NCBI GenBank assembly: GCA_964019425.1
Contig: OZ025843.1
Location: 620,001-684,000, forward strand
From: Flectonema sp. DT1601
Lineage: Eukaryota > Euglenozoa > Diplonemea > Diplonemida > Diplonemidae
Direction of reading: 5' to 3'
DNA length: 64,000 nucleotides
Below are positions 20,388 through 30,857 of the stretch, piece by piece. Both the position numbers and the translations under genes were made by a program. Each line of letters begins with the position of its first letter. Positions within the stretch are counted from its first letter, which is position 1. A model generated the notes under the pieces. The model was not told the origin of the DNA. It searched no databases and was given only the letters and a program-made list of their open reading frames with translations.

Positions 20388-20696
20388 CCTCAACGAGGTC
20401 AGCTAGTCATCGTGAGGATGTTCTCAACAGTTGCAACCTCACTTCCGAAAGAAAAACAGTAATAAAATAAGTGACCAGCTTACTACCCCCGCAGAGTGAA
20501 TGCAATCTACTTACTGTTGTTTAGGATTCTTCCTACACGCAGAAGTGTTACACACATCCTCTCACTTTTTTTCTTCTTTTTTTCTCTTATTGTTTAGTAG
20601 GGAGGTCTCCATTAATAGGGAGCATAAGTTTCGATACAACGGGTTGTAATCTGCAGTAGTAATAATCCCCAGGTACGGGAGACTAATTATCTACAC

Positions 20697-20935
20697 ATCG
20701 TCTTTGGACATGCTGGTTTGTTCACAGTAACTTCGGTGGTCGACCCGTATGCGTTGATAACACGTATGCAAGTTCAGGTCTCCGTCACCCCCATTAATAG
20801 AGCACAAGTCTTTGATACAACGGGTTGTAATCTTCAACAATAGTAACCCCTCTGGTACTTGTACTCTGGATCCAACTACTCACTGACAGGTTTAAATATC
20901 ATCCATTTTGCAAATCTTCAGAATGCAAAAAAAAG
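20697..20935 (-). repeat. Inverted copy of the 4616-4735 repeat, interrupted
   Basis: The complement of 20698-20745 matches ACCACCGAAGTTACTGTGAA with its following AACCAGC, and the complement of 20875-20935 matches the GCATTCTGAAGAT and CTGTCAGTGAGTA blocks of the 4.6-kb copy. One of a pair of ~90-bp direct repeats (20779-20870) lies between them. Confidence 0.65.
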
Positions 20936-21307
20936 AACCTTGAAAATTACCTGGTCCTCTCAGCTGCCCTCATTATGAATAATAAAGGAAGGAACCATTT
21001 TGTTGGTATTCACCTTTTTTTTCCCCTATTTTTTTATATTTTTTATATTACTACTTATTCGTTGGTTCTTCCCTTATATATATCGCACGTGTGACATACT
21101 TAGGAAGCGATTGTTTTGGTTGTGTTTTGGTGGGTTTTTTGTTTTGTTTTTTTTTTTGTTTTTTTCATTCATGAGAGTACAGTTACTTTTCTCAGGATGT
21201 TTAAAAGAATGTATGTGGAAAGAAGCGGTTACCAGATTGTAAACAAAAAACAATTATCTCTGAGATTAGCCTTTATTTTATTTCCTTTTTCAGGAGGAGG
21301 TGGTGAG

Positions 21308-23061
21308 ATGAAATTTGTGTTCACCGCAAACGCGTTACTCCTATGTGTTGCCTTAGCTGGTAGCAGCAGTGTTCAATGGTCGACGGTTGCAAAAGTTGGA
21401 GCAGACAGCGAAGGTCATTATTGGAGGCCAAAGAGAGGTGTTGGTTTCTCAAAAATGAAAGCGGCGTTGACGATTGAAAGAAAAAGTCATAATTGCTCAT
21501 GTGAAGAACCAAAGCCAGACGTTGAACTTGCGACCTGCAGAACCTGCTCAAAGAAAGACACCTTAGTATTTACAGCTGATGGTGGAAACACATTCCACGA
21601 GTACCTCGGAACAGAAGTATTCTGTGGAGAGCAAGGCATTCCTACTAAACAAGAAGACGGTGATATCCATCACCACTGCCCTGAAGAATCGAAACAAACT
21701 TCAGAAGAAGACGCAATTACCATTCCACTATCAAGTTGGAGAATCGCTGAAGGAGGTTTAATTGAGAGTGCAAAGATGCACGTATCCCAAGACAAAGGTT
21801 CAATAAAAGTATGGACTCACTCGATTAAAAGAGAGCAACCAATTTCTATTGTACTGGGAGACAATGTGTTGGATATGCCTGATAAGAAATTAATGTTTAG
21901 ATTGGGTACGGTTAAATTTAGTGATGAAGAGATTCCTGTCATCTTGAAATCACAAGATTCGGGTAGCAGTTGGATTTTTGTTGGAAGACTACCGAATGGA
22001 TTTGGTTTTAGAAACAGTCTGGAGCGTGGAGGTGAGAACGTAATCAGACTTCACTTTCAGAATGAAACGAACATCTACCGTCAGGTCTCCCGAACTCTTG
22101 GACGCAAATGGGAGAACGCTACCGAACTCCCACTTTCTGGAATGCCTAAAGTCCTTCACTCAAAATTCTCCACCGTCATTTTCGGTGGTAGAACTTCCCC
22201 ATTCCTTATGACTCAAGGAGCGAAGAAGGGAAGTAGTCAGGTTTGTTTGTTTATTTATTTATGTAATGTGATAAATAACAAAACAAAAACAACACAACAA
22301 AAACAGTATTTCAGTATCACTAGTGAACACAACACCATTGCTGGTGATGCCGATGACTATACAGAAGATTATGTAGTATGTAGTTTTAGTCTGTTGTTGT
22401 GTTTAAACCATATACAAAATTCAAATAAAAAAAAAAACAGAAAAGTTTCCAAAACGAAGACAGTACAGGCAGATGTTCAAGCCACCCTTTTCCAACTGAT
22501 AACTGTGGCAGCAGTGGAATGACTACCGCAATAGAAATGAACGATGACACAAATACTAATATTACTTCTTATCTTGTTTGTTATGATAAACTTGGTAACG
22601 GATGGCAAGGACCTTCATCAGGAAATGAAGATGCCGTGTATTGCATGAGAGCTGACTTGAATGAAACTACAGAAAGTATTGAGGCGGAGACGAAGCTTCG
22701 TAAAAAAGAAGAACGCAAGCAGAAAGAGCAAGAAGCTCGCGAACGCGCTGAAAAGATGGCTCAGGAAAACCGGGATCGACGAAAGAGAGAAAAACGTGAC
22801 AAGGACAAGAAAATAAAGGAAAAACGTCTTCTGTGGGACAGAATGGACAATGAGGTACACGTAAAACCCGCACGTGTGTTTGAAGAGCAGGACGGAGAAC
22901 TCGTAATCATCCGCGACTACCAACAGTTTTCTGAGTATTCTGAATTCATGGACGAGGCACTTGGTGTTCCTCTCCCTGGTCAAGTCTTCGAAGAACCAAA
23001 GCCGGAAGAAGAACCGAAACCAGACGAAGACACCAAACCCGACGAGGACGTTGAGGTCTAA
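21308..23061 (+). CDS. Secreted Asp-box (BNR) protein, sialidase-like propeller
   Basis: Exons 21308-22240, 22307-22375 and 22441-23061 give 540 residues and a TAA stop. All junctions are phase 0. The chosen ATG begins a clear signal peptide (MKFVFTANALLLCVALAGSS). Two Asp-box motifs of the S/T-x-D-x-G-x-x-W/F type are visible: TADGGNTF (~88) and SQDSGSSW (~217). These occur in sialidase, sortilin and related beta-propellers. Several Cys (CSCEEPK, CRTC) suggest disulphides and NET/NCS-type sites suggest N-glycosylation. After ~residue 400 a charged helix (EERKQKEQEARERAEKMAQE) and an acidic Pro-Glu-Asp tail follow. Catalytic Arg-triad residues of true sialidases could not be identified, so enzymatic activity is uncertain. 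No ER-retrieval signal ends the protein. Confidence 0.68.
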
Positions 23062-23662
23062 GATAGAAAACATGATTGAATCCAGACGGCATCTGTTGCA
23101 GTGTTGAGGGAATAAGGAAAGGAGGAAAAAAAAAAAAAAAAAAAAAAAAAAAGGAAGGAAGGAAGGGGCTTCTTGTATTTTACTGTTCCTGCAAGCTATT
23201 TATATTTGTGTTCTCCAAATTCTCGCTCTCTCTCTCTCTGTCCCCACCCCATAGGTACTGTACTATAGTGCTTTTGTTCCAGTGCTATGTATGACTTGAA
23301 AAGATGCAAAAAAAAAAAAAAAAAAAAAAAAAGAGAGAGGGAGGGTTATTATTACGTAAGGAAAAAAAAAGGAAAAAAAAAAAAAGGAACTCGCAAAAGT
23401 CTTTAGACCACAGGTACGTTAAAACACTTTTTTTTTTTCCCGCTTCTGACTGTGCGGCGTAACAATGATTTCTTTTTTTCGATATCAAGTACTCCCATTG
23501 AGGTACAATGTGTGTGTCGGTTACTTGTGAAAGTAATTTTTTATCTAATTATTGCTCTCCAACAGGTTGATATCACACAGCGAAGTACTACTAAAAAAGG
23601 AATTTTATAGAAAACAAGATTATTTTTACCTAATTTTAAAAAAATAGATTTTTGGACACAAC
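23062..23662. other. Intergenic, homopolymer and GA/CT-rich
   Basis: Nothing coding seen. It holds A runs (about 23124-23151 and 23308-23331), GGAA repeats and a CT microsatellite near 23225. Confidence 0.5.
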
Positions 23663-25504
23663 ATGACCCTCATTGGAGGTATAGAAAAGGTTGGTGCTCT
23701 CCTTCGATGGCCGCAATCCACGGATGAGACTTCGATAGAGGAAAACAACGAAGAGGAGTCGGACGACGAGCCTCCGTCATTTCCAATTGAGGAACCGCAA
23801 GATGCCTTCACGAGTATAGTCGAAGGCGTCATCAAATCACTCGTTGAACAAGAAAAAACAAGAGAACAAGTAAAAGACACCAGAGAATGGGTAAAGGTTT
23901 CCATAACAACAAATGAAGTTCAAGAAGAACAACTCTATCAAGAAGAGACCAGCGAGGAGATTGAAATCGTTAGAAAAGGTGGAGAAGAATGGGCCAACTC
24001 ATTACTTCAAGTCACATGGCCGTATGTCTCTCAACACATCAGTTCCATCCTAACAAAAACAATAGAACCAGCGCTAGAGAAGAGTAGTGTTGGAGCAGCA
24101 CTCAGATTGTTGTCAGTCTCACTTGGAGATGTCTCACCAACTCTGTCAGAGACATCCGTCAGCACTCGACGAAATGGTAGTCTTCGAGTCAATACCAAGA
24201 TCACGTGGGACACAGAAGTAGCCCTTTCTATTGACGCTGGACCCGTTACAAGTCACGTGGGAGTCTCAGCTGGAATCGATCATGTTCGGGTATCTGGTCT
24301 CTTGACGTTAGTGTTAGGACCACCCTGTGCGACAACTCCTTATTTCAATGCAATTCAAATATTTTTTCCTAACAAACCTGATATTTACTTTAGACTAAGC
24401 GGGTTAGGAATGCTTGCTGGATCACTACCGGGAGTCTCTTGTGCTATTCAATCGAGTGTTGATGAAGCCTTAGCAAAGGTCTGCGTACTTCCGAAGTACA
24501 TTGCTGTCGCATTAAACAGTGGACTGACTCCGTTACAAGCTGCTCTGTATAAGTGTCCAGCTCCAGAAGGGATTTTACATTTAAAAGTAACAGAGAGATT
24601 GGATATTCACGGAACTCAAAGTTTTCTGTGGGGTGATGATGGTCAACCGACGACGGTTAGAATTAGAATGGGAACCAACTCCTCAACTGATGAAGACGGA
24701 GTGTACTTTATGATTCATTGTTTGACTCAGCAGATTACTTTTGAAGTTCTCGACCAAAGAGATCAAGTCATGTGTACTGGAGTGACATCGTTATCTGGAG
24801 GGTCGCAGGTTCTATTCCCTGACCGTACTAATTTAGTTAAATTACAACCAGCTGGAACGCTGACAGTACTCGCGACATGGAACACTCATCCGAAAGATGA
24901 ATCTCCGAGAGTCGTGTCAGTTGCTCTCAGTGACGTCGACATTCAACCACCTCCACCTAAGAGTGCTGGACCTCTTTTTATAAGAGTTTCATGTGCGGGT
25001 GGGGATACGGTTTCGTCTTCTGCGGGAACTGCTAAATGGAATACCAAAACTGACCAAGCTCCTCGAAATGAACTCCTCCTCGGTAGCATTAACAGATTAG
25101 AAACATTCGGAGTGAGTAACAACATCATCAGTGAGATTGTTGGTCTTCCTCCTGTTTTGATCGCTGAGTACTTTGACGTTAAGAAGTCTGCTGAAGGTCA
25201 TCTGGCACAAGAAGCGTGGCTTGCAAAAGCTAAGAAAGAATTTGATATTCAATCGACTCTGACATCTCCTCACTTCTCTGAGGTTTTACAACTTTTAGTT
25301 CCACCACACTGTGATGCTGCTTCCTTTGAACTAGTTGGTTCTGACGGTGTGATCTACGCTGTGCATTCAACTCAAATTGATATTCCGATTAGTGAGGCAA
25401 CCGAAATTCATAAAATGCAACCGACTGAAGGTTCTGTTGGAAGTACTGTTTGTGTTCTCAAGGCTTCCGTTACTAAAACTGTTTTGGAATCGGGTGATCG
25501 ATAG
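23663..25504 (+). CDS. SMP-C2 lipid-transfer protein (extended synaptotagmin/tricalbin-like)
   Basis: Single-exon, 613 residues, ATG at 23663 in ACACAACATGA context, TAG stop. After an acidic N-terminus, an SMP domain spans ~108-286: EEWANSLLQVTWPYVSQHIS, then IEPALEK, VSLGDVSPTLSE, ITWDTEVALSID, VRVSGLLTLVLGP and VLPKYIAVAL. These are in the order of E-Syt and tricalbin. A C2-like domain follows (~300-430, starting GILHLKVTERLDIHG). The remaining ~180 residues are not assigned. SMP proteins dimerise and shuttle glycerolipids at ER contact sites. Unlike E-Syts, no N-terminal membrane hairpin is visible, so this may be a soluble or peripheral version, or an upstream exon is missing. Confidence 0.82.
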   Translation: MTLIGGIEKVGALLRWPQSTDETSIEENNEEESDDEPPSFPIEEPQDAFTSIVEGVIKSLVEQEKTREQVKDTREWVKVSITTNEVQEEQLYQEETSEEIEIVRKGGEEWANSLLQVTWPYVSQHISSILTKTIEPALEKSSVGAALRLLSVSLGDVSPTLSETSVSTRRNGSLRVNTKITWDTEVALSIDAGPVTSHVGVSAGIDHVRVSGLLTLVLGPPCATTPYFNAIQIFFPNKPDIYFRLSGLGMLAGSLPGVSCAIQSSVDEALAKVCVLPKYIAVALNSGLTPLQAALYKCPAPEGILHLKVTERLDIHGTQSFLWGDDGQPTTVRIRMGTNSSTDEDGVYFMIHCLTQQITFEVLDQRDQVMCTGVTSLSGGSQVLFPDRTNLVKLQPAGTLTVLATWNTHPKDESPRVVSVALSDVDIQPPPPKSAGPLFIRVSCAGGDTVSSSAGTAKWNTKTDQAPRNELLLGSINRLETFGVSNNIISEIVGLPPVLIAEYFDVKKSAEGHLAQEAWLAKAKKEFDIQSTLTSPHFSEVLQLLVPPHCDAASFELVGSDGVIYAVHSTQIDIPISEATEIHKMQPTEGSVGSTVCVLKASVTKTVLESGDR

Positions 25505-26428
25505 AGAAAAATTGAATTTTTTTTTTTTCTTTCAAAACACTTTTTCTTTGTGTGCTGAAAAATCATTATTGATGTTTTTTTGAGTAGACCGACCGCAGTT
25601 TAAAAAGACGAAGCCAAGTACCAAAACAATTTCTCTTTTTTCATTTCTTTCTTTTCTTTTTTAATGAAATTGTAAGATATCCTTTATTACGCTTTTTTTT
25701 TTTCCCTCTAAAATATGTTTTTTTTTTCTTTTTTTTTTTTTTTTTTTTTCACCCCAGCCTTATGTTGCACAGCGGACAATTTGACAGAAAAACAAGTTTT
25801 TATTTTCTAAGTAATAATAATAATAATGATTGCGGTATTACGTGCAGGCAATATTGCCTCTAGCTTTGTAATAATTTTCGATCGCCAAAATTTTTTTTTT
25901 GATGATTTTGCCAAAAAAATGCCGTATTGTATTTTTTTCACGGGTAGAAACTTGTTCGCTTGCATCCAACCGGTGGCAAAGTTGTGAACCTCCAGTTCCG
26001 TTCCCTTTTTCGATGTGATATATTATATTTTTTTTCCTGCCTTTATTTATTTATTTATTTTTTTTTTGCCTTTTTTTTTTTTTTTTTTTTTCATTTTGTT
26101 ATTCATGTTCTTCTTTTTTCAGAAGAATAGAAAAAAAAAAAAAAAAAAATACACAAAAAAAAAAAAAAAAAAAAAAAAAATCACTTTTTCATGTACATTT
26201 TTTTTTTTTCCCCCAATTACCCACTTTGTCTACCTCCACACACCATAACAATCCTAATAAGATTGTGTCTATTTACGTTACTGTTGCTTCGTAGCTCTAT
26301 TGGAGTTAACCCGATGCTCAGTACGCACTTTTGGGTCACAAAAAAGTTCTTCTTTTGAATGAACCTCATGAGGTGGACAAAGAAAAAAAATCGAACAAGT
26401 TTTTTGTTTTTCTGATTAAAGATGTGCC

Positions 26429-26459
<31 letters not shown>

Positions 26460-26864
26460 GGGGGAATCCTCTCCCGCTCACTAAATCTGTTTCTTCCTCC
26501 TAACCTGTCGTATTTTATTATTTATTTTCCTCTCTTCCCACACAACGCATTGCTCCCGCAAAATGAAGTGAAAAAGAGTGTTGGTGATTCTTGCCTTGAC
26601 GCAGTTATTTTAAATTAAAAAAAAAAAGAGAAATCCTCACAATCAAAACCCTGCCCCGTATTTCATATATTTTGAACTCAACATTAAAAAAAAAAAAAAA
26701 AAAAAACGGCATTGCTATTGTCACGTTTGTTGGTATTTATTAATTAAATAAATTGAGCACTGGGGTAGGATGTATGATGAGGTAGTTGAGGATGAAAACC
26801 TTTTCGTTTATTTTTTTTATTAATTATTTCACCCCTCAGCTTAGTCACCCAAACTCTTATCACA
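25505..26864. other. Intergenic, dense T and A homopolymers; upstream of eS4 copy 1
   Basis: No gene recognised. T runs at about 25725-25750 and 26070-26091 and A runs at 26131-26180, 26427-26457 and 26684-26706. The last ~100 bp contain the likely 5' UTR of eS4 copy 1 (ACTCTTATCACA before the ATG), shared with copy 2. Confidence 0.5.
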
Positions 26865-27794
26865 ATGGCACGTGGACCAAAGAAGCACATGAAGAGGCTT
26901 GCTGCCCCAAAGCATTGGATGGTTGACAAGCTCAACGGAGTGTACGCCCCAAAGTGCAGACCAGGAGCACACAAGGGAAGAGAGTCACTCCCGCTCATCC
27001 TCATCTTGAGAAACAGACTTCAGTACGCCCTGACCAGAGGTGAGGCCATGATGATCGCCAAGATGAGACACATTGAGGTTGACTCAAGAGTTAGAACCGA
27101 CCCAAAGACCCCAGTTGGTTTCATGGACATCCTCAGCATCCCAAAGACTGGTGAGAACTACCGTCTGATGTACGACGTCAAGGGAAGATTCGTTCTTCAG
27201 AAGGTCACTGAGGACGCAACCACCAAGTTGTGCAAGATCGAGAAGGTGTACACCGCATCAAACGGAGTTCCTTGCCTCGCCACCCACGACGGAAGAACCA
27301 TCAGATTCCCAGACCCTTTGATCAAGAAGGCTGACACCGTCTCCATTGACACCACCACCGGAAAGATCACTGACTTCACCAAGTTTAAGGTTGGAAGCTG
27401 GGTCATGGTTACTGGAGGAGCTAACACTGGCCGTGTTGGAGAGATCGTTGACGTCGAACGTCACCCTGGATCATTCGACATTTGCCATATTAAGGACGGA
27501 AACAACAGCACCTTCGCCACCAGAAAGGGTAACTTGTTCGTTGTTGGAAGATCCCAGAACGACATCAGAGTTCAGCTTCCAAAGGCACAGGGTCTTAGAA
27601 TGCCTCTCTTCCAGGGTATGTGTTGGATGTTTTATATATTTTTAGTCTCTCTTTCGTTTGGATGCTTTTTACACTACCAAATCCCATTGAAGGGGAAAAG
27701 TAAAATTACAATAACAAAACACCAAACAGACCGTGAGCAGCGTATTGCCACCGTTCAGAAGAACAAGCAGGGAGGTAAGAAGAAGAAGAACTAA
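26865..27794 (+). CDS. RPS4: 40S ribosomal protein eS4, tandem copy 1
   Basis: Exons 26865-27615 and 27730-27794 give 271 residues ending GGKKKKN. The N-terminus MARGPKKHMKRLAAPKHWMV and the order RPS4N, S4, eS4 central and KOW-type segments (VGSWVMVTGGANTGRVGEIV) match eukaryotic eS4 along its whole length (human 263 residues). The intron splits LFQ-D and starts GTATGT. At 114 bp it is a multiple of three and stop-free. The protein is a structural component of the small ribosomal subunit. Codon use is strongly biased (AAG, CCA, ATC), as expected for a highly expressed gene. Copies 2 and 3 follow in the same orientation. Confidence 0.97.
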   Translation: MARGPKKHMKRLAAPKHWMVDKLNGVYAPKCRPGAHKGRESLPLILILRNRLQYALTRGEAMMIAKMRHIEVDSRVRTDPKTPVGFMDILSIPKTGENYRLMYDVKGRFVLQKVTEDATTKLCKIEKVYTASNGVPCLATHDGRTIRFPDPLIKKADTVSIDTTTGKITDFTKFKVGSWVMVTGGANTGRVGEIVDVERHPGSFDICHIKDGNNSTFATRKGNLFVVGRSQNDIRVQLPKAQGLRMPLFQGMCWMFYIFLVSLSFGCFLHYQIPLKGKSKITITKHQTDREQRIATVQKNKQGGKKKKN

Positions 27795-28080
27795 GAGGAC
27801 CATCAGGTCAAGAGTTTACTTTGCGGCATCTGATCATTTGCGGCGGATGAGAGGACCGAGCAATCCTCTGAAAAAGAAATAACAAAAAAAAAAAAAAAAA
27901 AATGAACAAAAAAAAAAAAAAAAAAAAGATAAGTAAGAAAAAAAAAATTAAAAAAAAGGTTTTTTTTTTTTTATTGTCTACGGAGCGATGGAGCTTTGGT
28001 GCCGCTGAGTCGTTTCCATTTCGAAAAACTTTTGTTATTTTTATTTTCTAAATCAGATTGTCACCTAAACTCTTATCACA
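27795..28080. other. Spacer between eS4 copies 1 and 2
   Basis: A-rich runs (27883-27935) and a short leader TAAACTCTTATCACA before copy 2, matching the leader of copy 1. Probably 3' UTR, polyadenylation region and promoter packed into 286 bp. Confidence 0.5.
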
Positions 28081-28991
28081 ATGGCACGTGGACCAAAGAA
28101 GCACATGAAGAGGCTTGCTGCCCCAAAGCATTGGATGGTTGACAAGCTCAACGGAGTGTACGCCCCAAAGTGCAGACCAGGAGCACACAAGGGAAGAGAG
28201 TCACTCCCGCTCATCCTCATCTTGAGAAACAGACTTCAGTACGCCCTGACCAGAGGTGAGGCCATGATGATCGCCAAGATGAGACACATTGAGGTTGACT
28301 CAAGAGTTAGAACCGACCCAAAGACCCCAGTTGGTTTCATGGACATCCTCAGCATCCCAAAGACTGGTGAGAACTACCGTCTGATGTACGACGTCAAGGG
28401 AAGATTCGTTCTTCAGAAGGTCACTGAGGACGCAACCACCAAGTTGTGCAAGATCGAGAAGGTGTACACCGCATCAAACGGAGTTCCTTGCCTCGCCACC
28501 CACGACGGAAGAACCATCAGATTCCCGGACCCTTTGATCAAGAAGGCTGACACCGTCTCCATTGACACCACCACCGGAAAGATCACTGACTTCACCAAGT
28601 TTAAGGTTGGAAGCTGGGTCATGGTTACTGGAGGAGCTAACACTGGTCGTGTTGGAGAGATCGTTGACGTTGAACGTCACCCTGGATCATTCGACATTTG
28701 CCATATTAAGGACGGAAACAACAGCACCTTCGCCACCAGAAAGGGTAACTTGTTCGTTGTTGGAAGATCCCAGAACGACATCAGAGTTCAGCTTCCAAAG
28801 GCACAGGGTCTTAGAATGCCTCTCTTCCAGGGTATGTGTTTATTGTTTCTCATCACAAGTGTGATAAATATGATGACATGTGGTATGGGAACTTTAATTA
28901 AACAATTACAATACCAAAACACCAAACAGACCGTGAGCAGCGTATTGCCACCGTTCAGAAGAACAAGCAGGGAGGTAAGCGTAAGAACTAA
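28081..28991 (+). CDS. RPS4: 40S ribosomal protein eS4, tandem copy 2
   Basis: Exons 28081-28831 and 28930-28991 give 270 residues ending GGKRKN. Exon 1 differs from copy 1 by a few synonymous bases (for example CCGGACC for CCAGACC, GACGTT for GACGTC) and encodes the same protein. The 98-bp intron has its own middle section but shares the last ~35 bp (ending ACACCAAACAG) with the introns of copies 1 and 3. The leader before the ATG resembles copy 1. Confidence 0.97.
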
Positions 28992-29552
28992 GAGAGTGTT
29001 GCTGATGTATTTCTCAACATCCTTCTTTTTACCGCCCACTCTCCCCAAAGAAAAAAAAAAACAAAGTTCACAATTCAGAACAACATCTAGTTATCAATTG
29101 CCACACGCGCCCCATCAAAAGGACAATCCACGTACTCAGTAAGAACTGGTGATGAGGAGGTTCTGAGTAGTACTTCATGTAATTAATACTTAACAGAGAC
29201 TAACATGTTTTCTTACCCTCCCACAGGATGTGTCGTTAGGTACAGTTCATAACGTAGTGATAGTTGAATTGTTTTTATCAATCTTTAAAACACACACAAA
29301 TGTCATACGAAACGCCAGAATAATCTTTTTTTTTAACAACACGTAGTTTGCATTTAATTCTTGCAAAGATTCTGTTTCACACTGCGGAAGCAGCGATTAG
29401 ACTTTCGGCAGAGAAGGTGTGAGAATGTAAACAGAATCCAGCTTTAGATATTGGCGCTTTGCCATCTGAAATATTAACCTAAGTCATCAACTTATTAAAG
29501 CGACAGTCATATTTATATTTCTCAGGATATTACATAAAGCTCACTCTTTAAA
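28992..29552. other. Spacer between eS4 copies 2 and 3
   Basis: More complex than the other spacers and without long homopolymers. The leader of copy 3 (GCTCACTCTTTAAA) differs from copies 1 and 2. CTCAG at 29521-29525 could be a 5' UTR splice acceptor. Confidence 0.45.
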
Positions 29553-30481
29553 ATGGCACGTGGACCAAAGAAGCACATGAAGAGGCTTGCTGCCCCAAAG
29601 CATTGGATGGTTGACAAGCTCAACGGAGTGTACGCCCCAAAGTGCAGACCAGGAGCACACAAGGGAAGAGAGTCACTCCCGCTCATCCTCATCTTGAGAA
29701 ACAGACTTCAGTACGCCCTGACCAGAGGTGAGGCCATGATGATCGCCAAGATGAGACACATTGAGGTTGACTCAAGAGTTAGAACCGACCCAAAGACCCC
29801 AGTTGGTTTCATGGACATCCTCAGCATCCCAAAGACTGGTGAGAACTACCGTCTGATGTACGACGTCAAGGGAAGATTCGTTCTTCAGAAGGTCACTGAG
29901 GACGCAACCACCAAGTTGTGCAAGATCGAGAAGGTGTACACCGCATCAAACGGAGTTCCTTGCCTCGCCACCCACGACGGAAGAACCATCAGATTCCCGG
30001 ACCCTTTGATCAAGAAGGCTGACACCGTCTCCATTGACACCACCACCGGAAAGATCACTGACTTCACCAAGTTTAAGGTTGGAAGCTGGGTCATGGTTAC
30101 TGGAGGAGCTAACACTGGTCGTGTTGGAGAGATCGTTGACGTTGAACGTCACCCTGGATCATTCGACATTTGCCATATTAAGGACGGAAACAACAGCACC
30201 TTCGCCACCAGAAAGGGTAACTTGTTCGTTGTTGGAAGATCCCAGAATGACATCAGAGTTCAGCTTCCAAAGGCACAGGGTCTTAGAATGCCTCTCTTCC
30301 AGGGTATGTGTTGGATGTTTTATATATTTTTTAGTCTCTCTTTCGTTTGGATGCTTTTTACACTACCAAATCCCATTGAAGGGGAAAAGTAACAATTACA
30401 ATAACAAAACACCAAACAGACCGTGAGCAGCGTATTGCCACCGTTCAGAAGAACAAGCAGGGAGGTAAGCGTAAGAACTAA
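29553..30481 (+). CDS. RPS4: 40S ribosomal protein eS4, tandem copy 3
   Basis: Exons 29553-30303 and 30420-30481 give 270 residues ending GGKRKN, as in copy 2. Exon 1 shares the copy-2 synonymous variants plus a private one (CAGAATGAC for CAGAACGAC). The 116-bp intron is instead nearly identical to that of copy 1, differing by one extra T and a 3' substitution with one extra base. The gene is therefore a mosaic of its two neighbours. Confidence 0.97.
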
Positions 30482-30857
30482 GTTGGGAATAATGTTTTTT
30501 ATTCTCCACGATCTAGTCAAAGTTTGAGTGAGCTGCTTTATGTCTCCAGTACGAATCCCCTTTAGGAAAAAAAAAAAAAAGTTCAAAAAAAAAATGAAAA
30601 AAAATAAAAAAGTAAGGCTGCTCGTCCACTCGGGATTCCCTGCCTGAGAGGTAGCCTGAAATAAAAAAAATCAAAAAAAAAATCAGAAAAAAAAAAATTC
30701 TAAAAAAAAAAAATAGAAGTTGTAAAAAAAAAAAAACCGAAATTTCCTCTTTTCTCAACAGGCAATAATAGATGAGAAGGTTTTCTAAGTAAGAGTGAAG
30801 GAGACTTCATTACCAGTGATCTTGTAGTATTTGTCACTCTCTCAGGTGGTACTAAAA
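30482..30857. other. Intergenic, A-rich
   Basis: Several poly-A stretches (30568-30735). CTCTCTCAG at 30837-30845 lies 12 bp before the next ATG and may be a 5' UTR splice acceptor. Confidence 0.5.

Larger units (their letters stand above)
18233..21307. other. 3-kb intergenic region with dispersed repeats and homopolymers
   Basis: No gene recognised. It contains long T runs (18342-18359, 19099-19130, 19620-19658, 20357-20382), the second copy of the 82-bp repeat (18978-19059), two diverged copies of a ~200-bp block (about 18720-18955 and 19735-19895), a pair of ~90-bp repeats (about 20603-20690 and 20779-20870), and the inverted copy of the 4.6-kb repeat. Confidence 0.6.

Noticed and set aside
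26131-26200. Poly-A/poly-T blocks as retroposon tails
   Set aside because: Such runs are everywhere in the left part, including introns, so a single run is no evidence of insertion.
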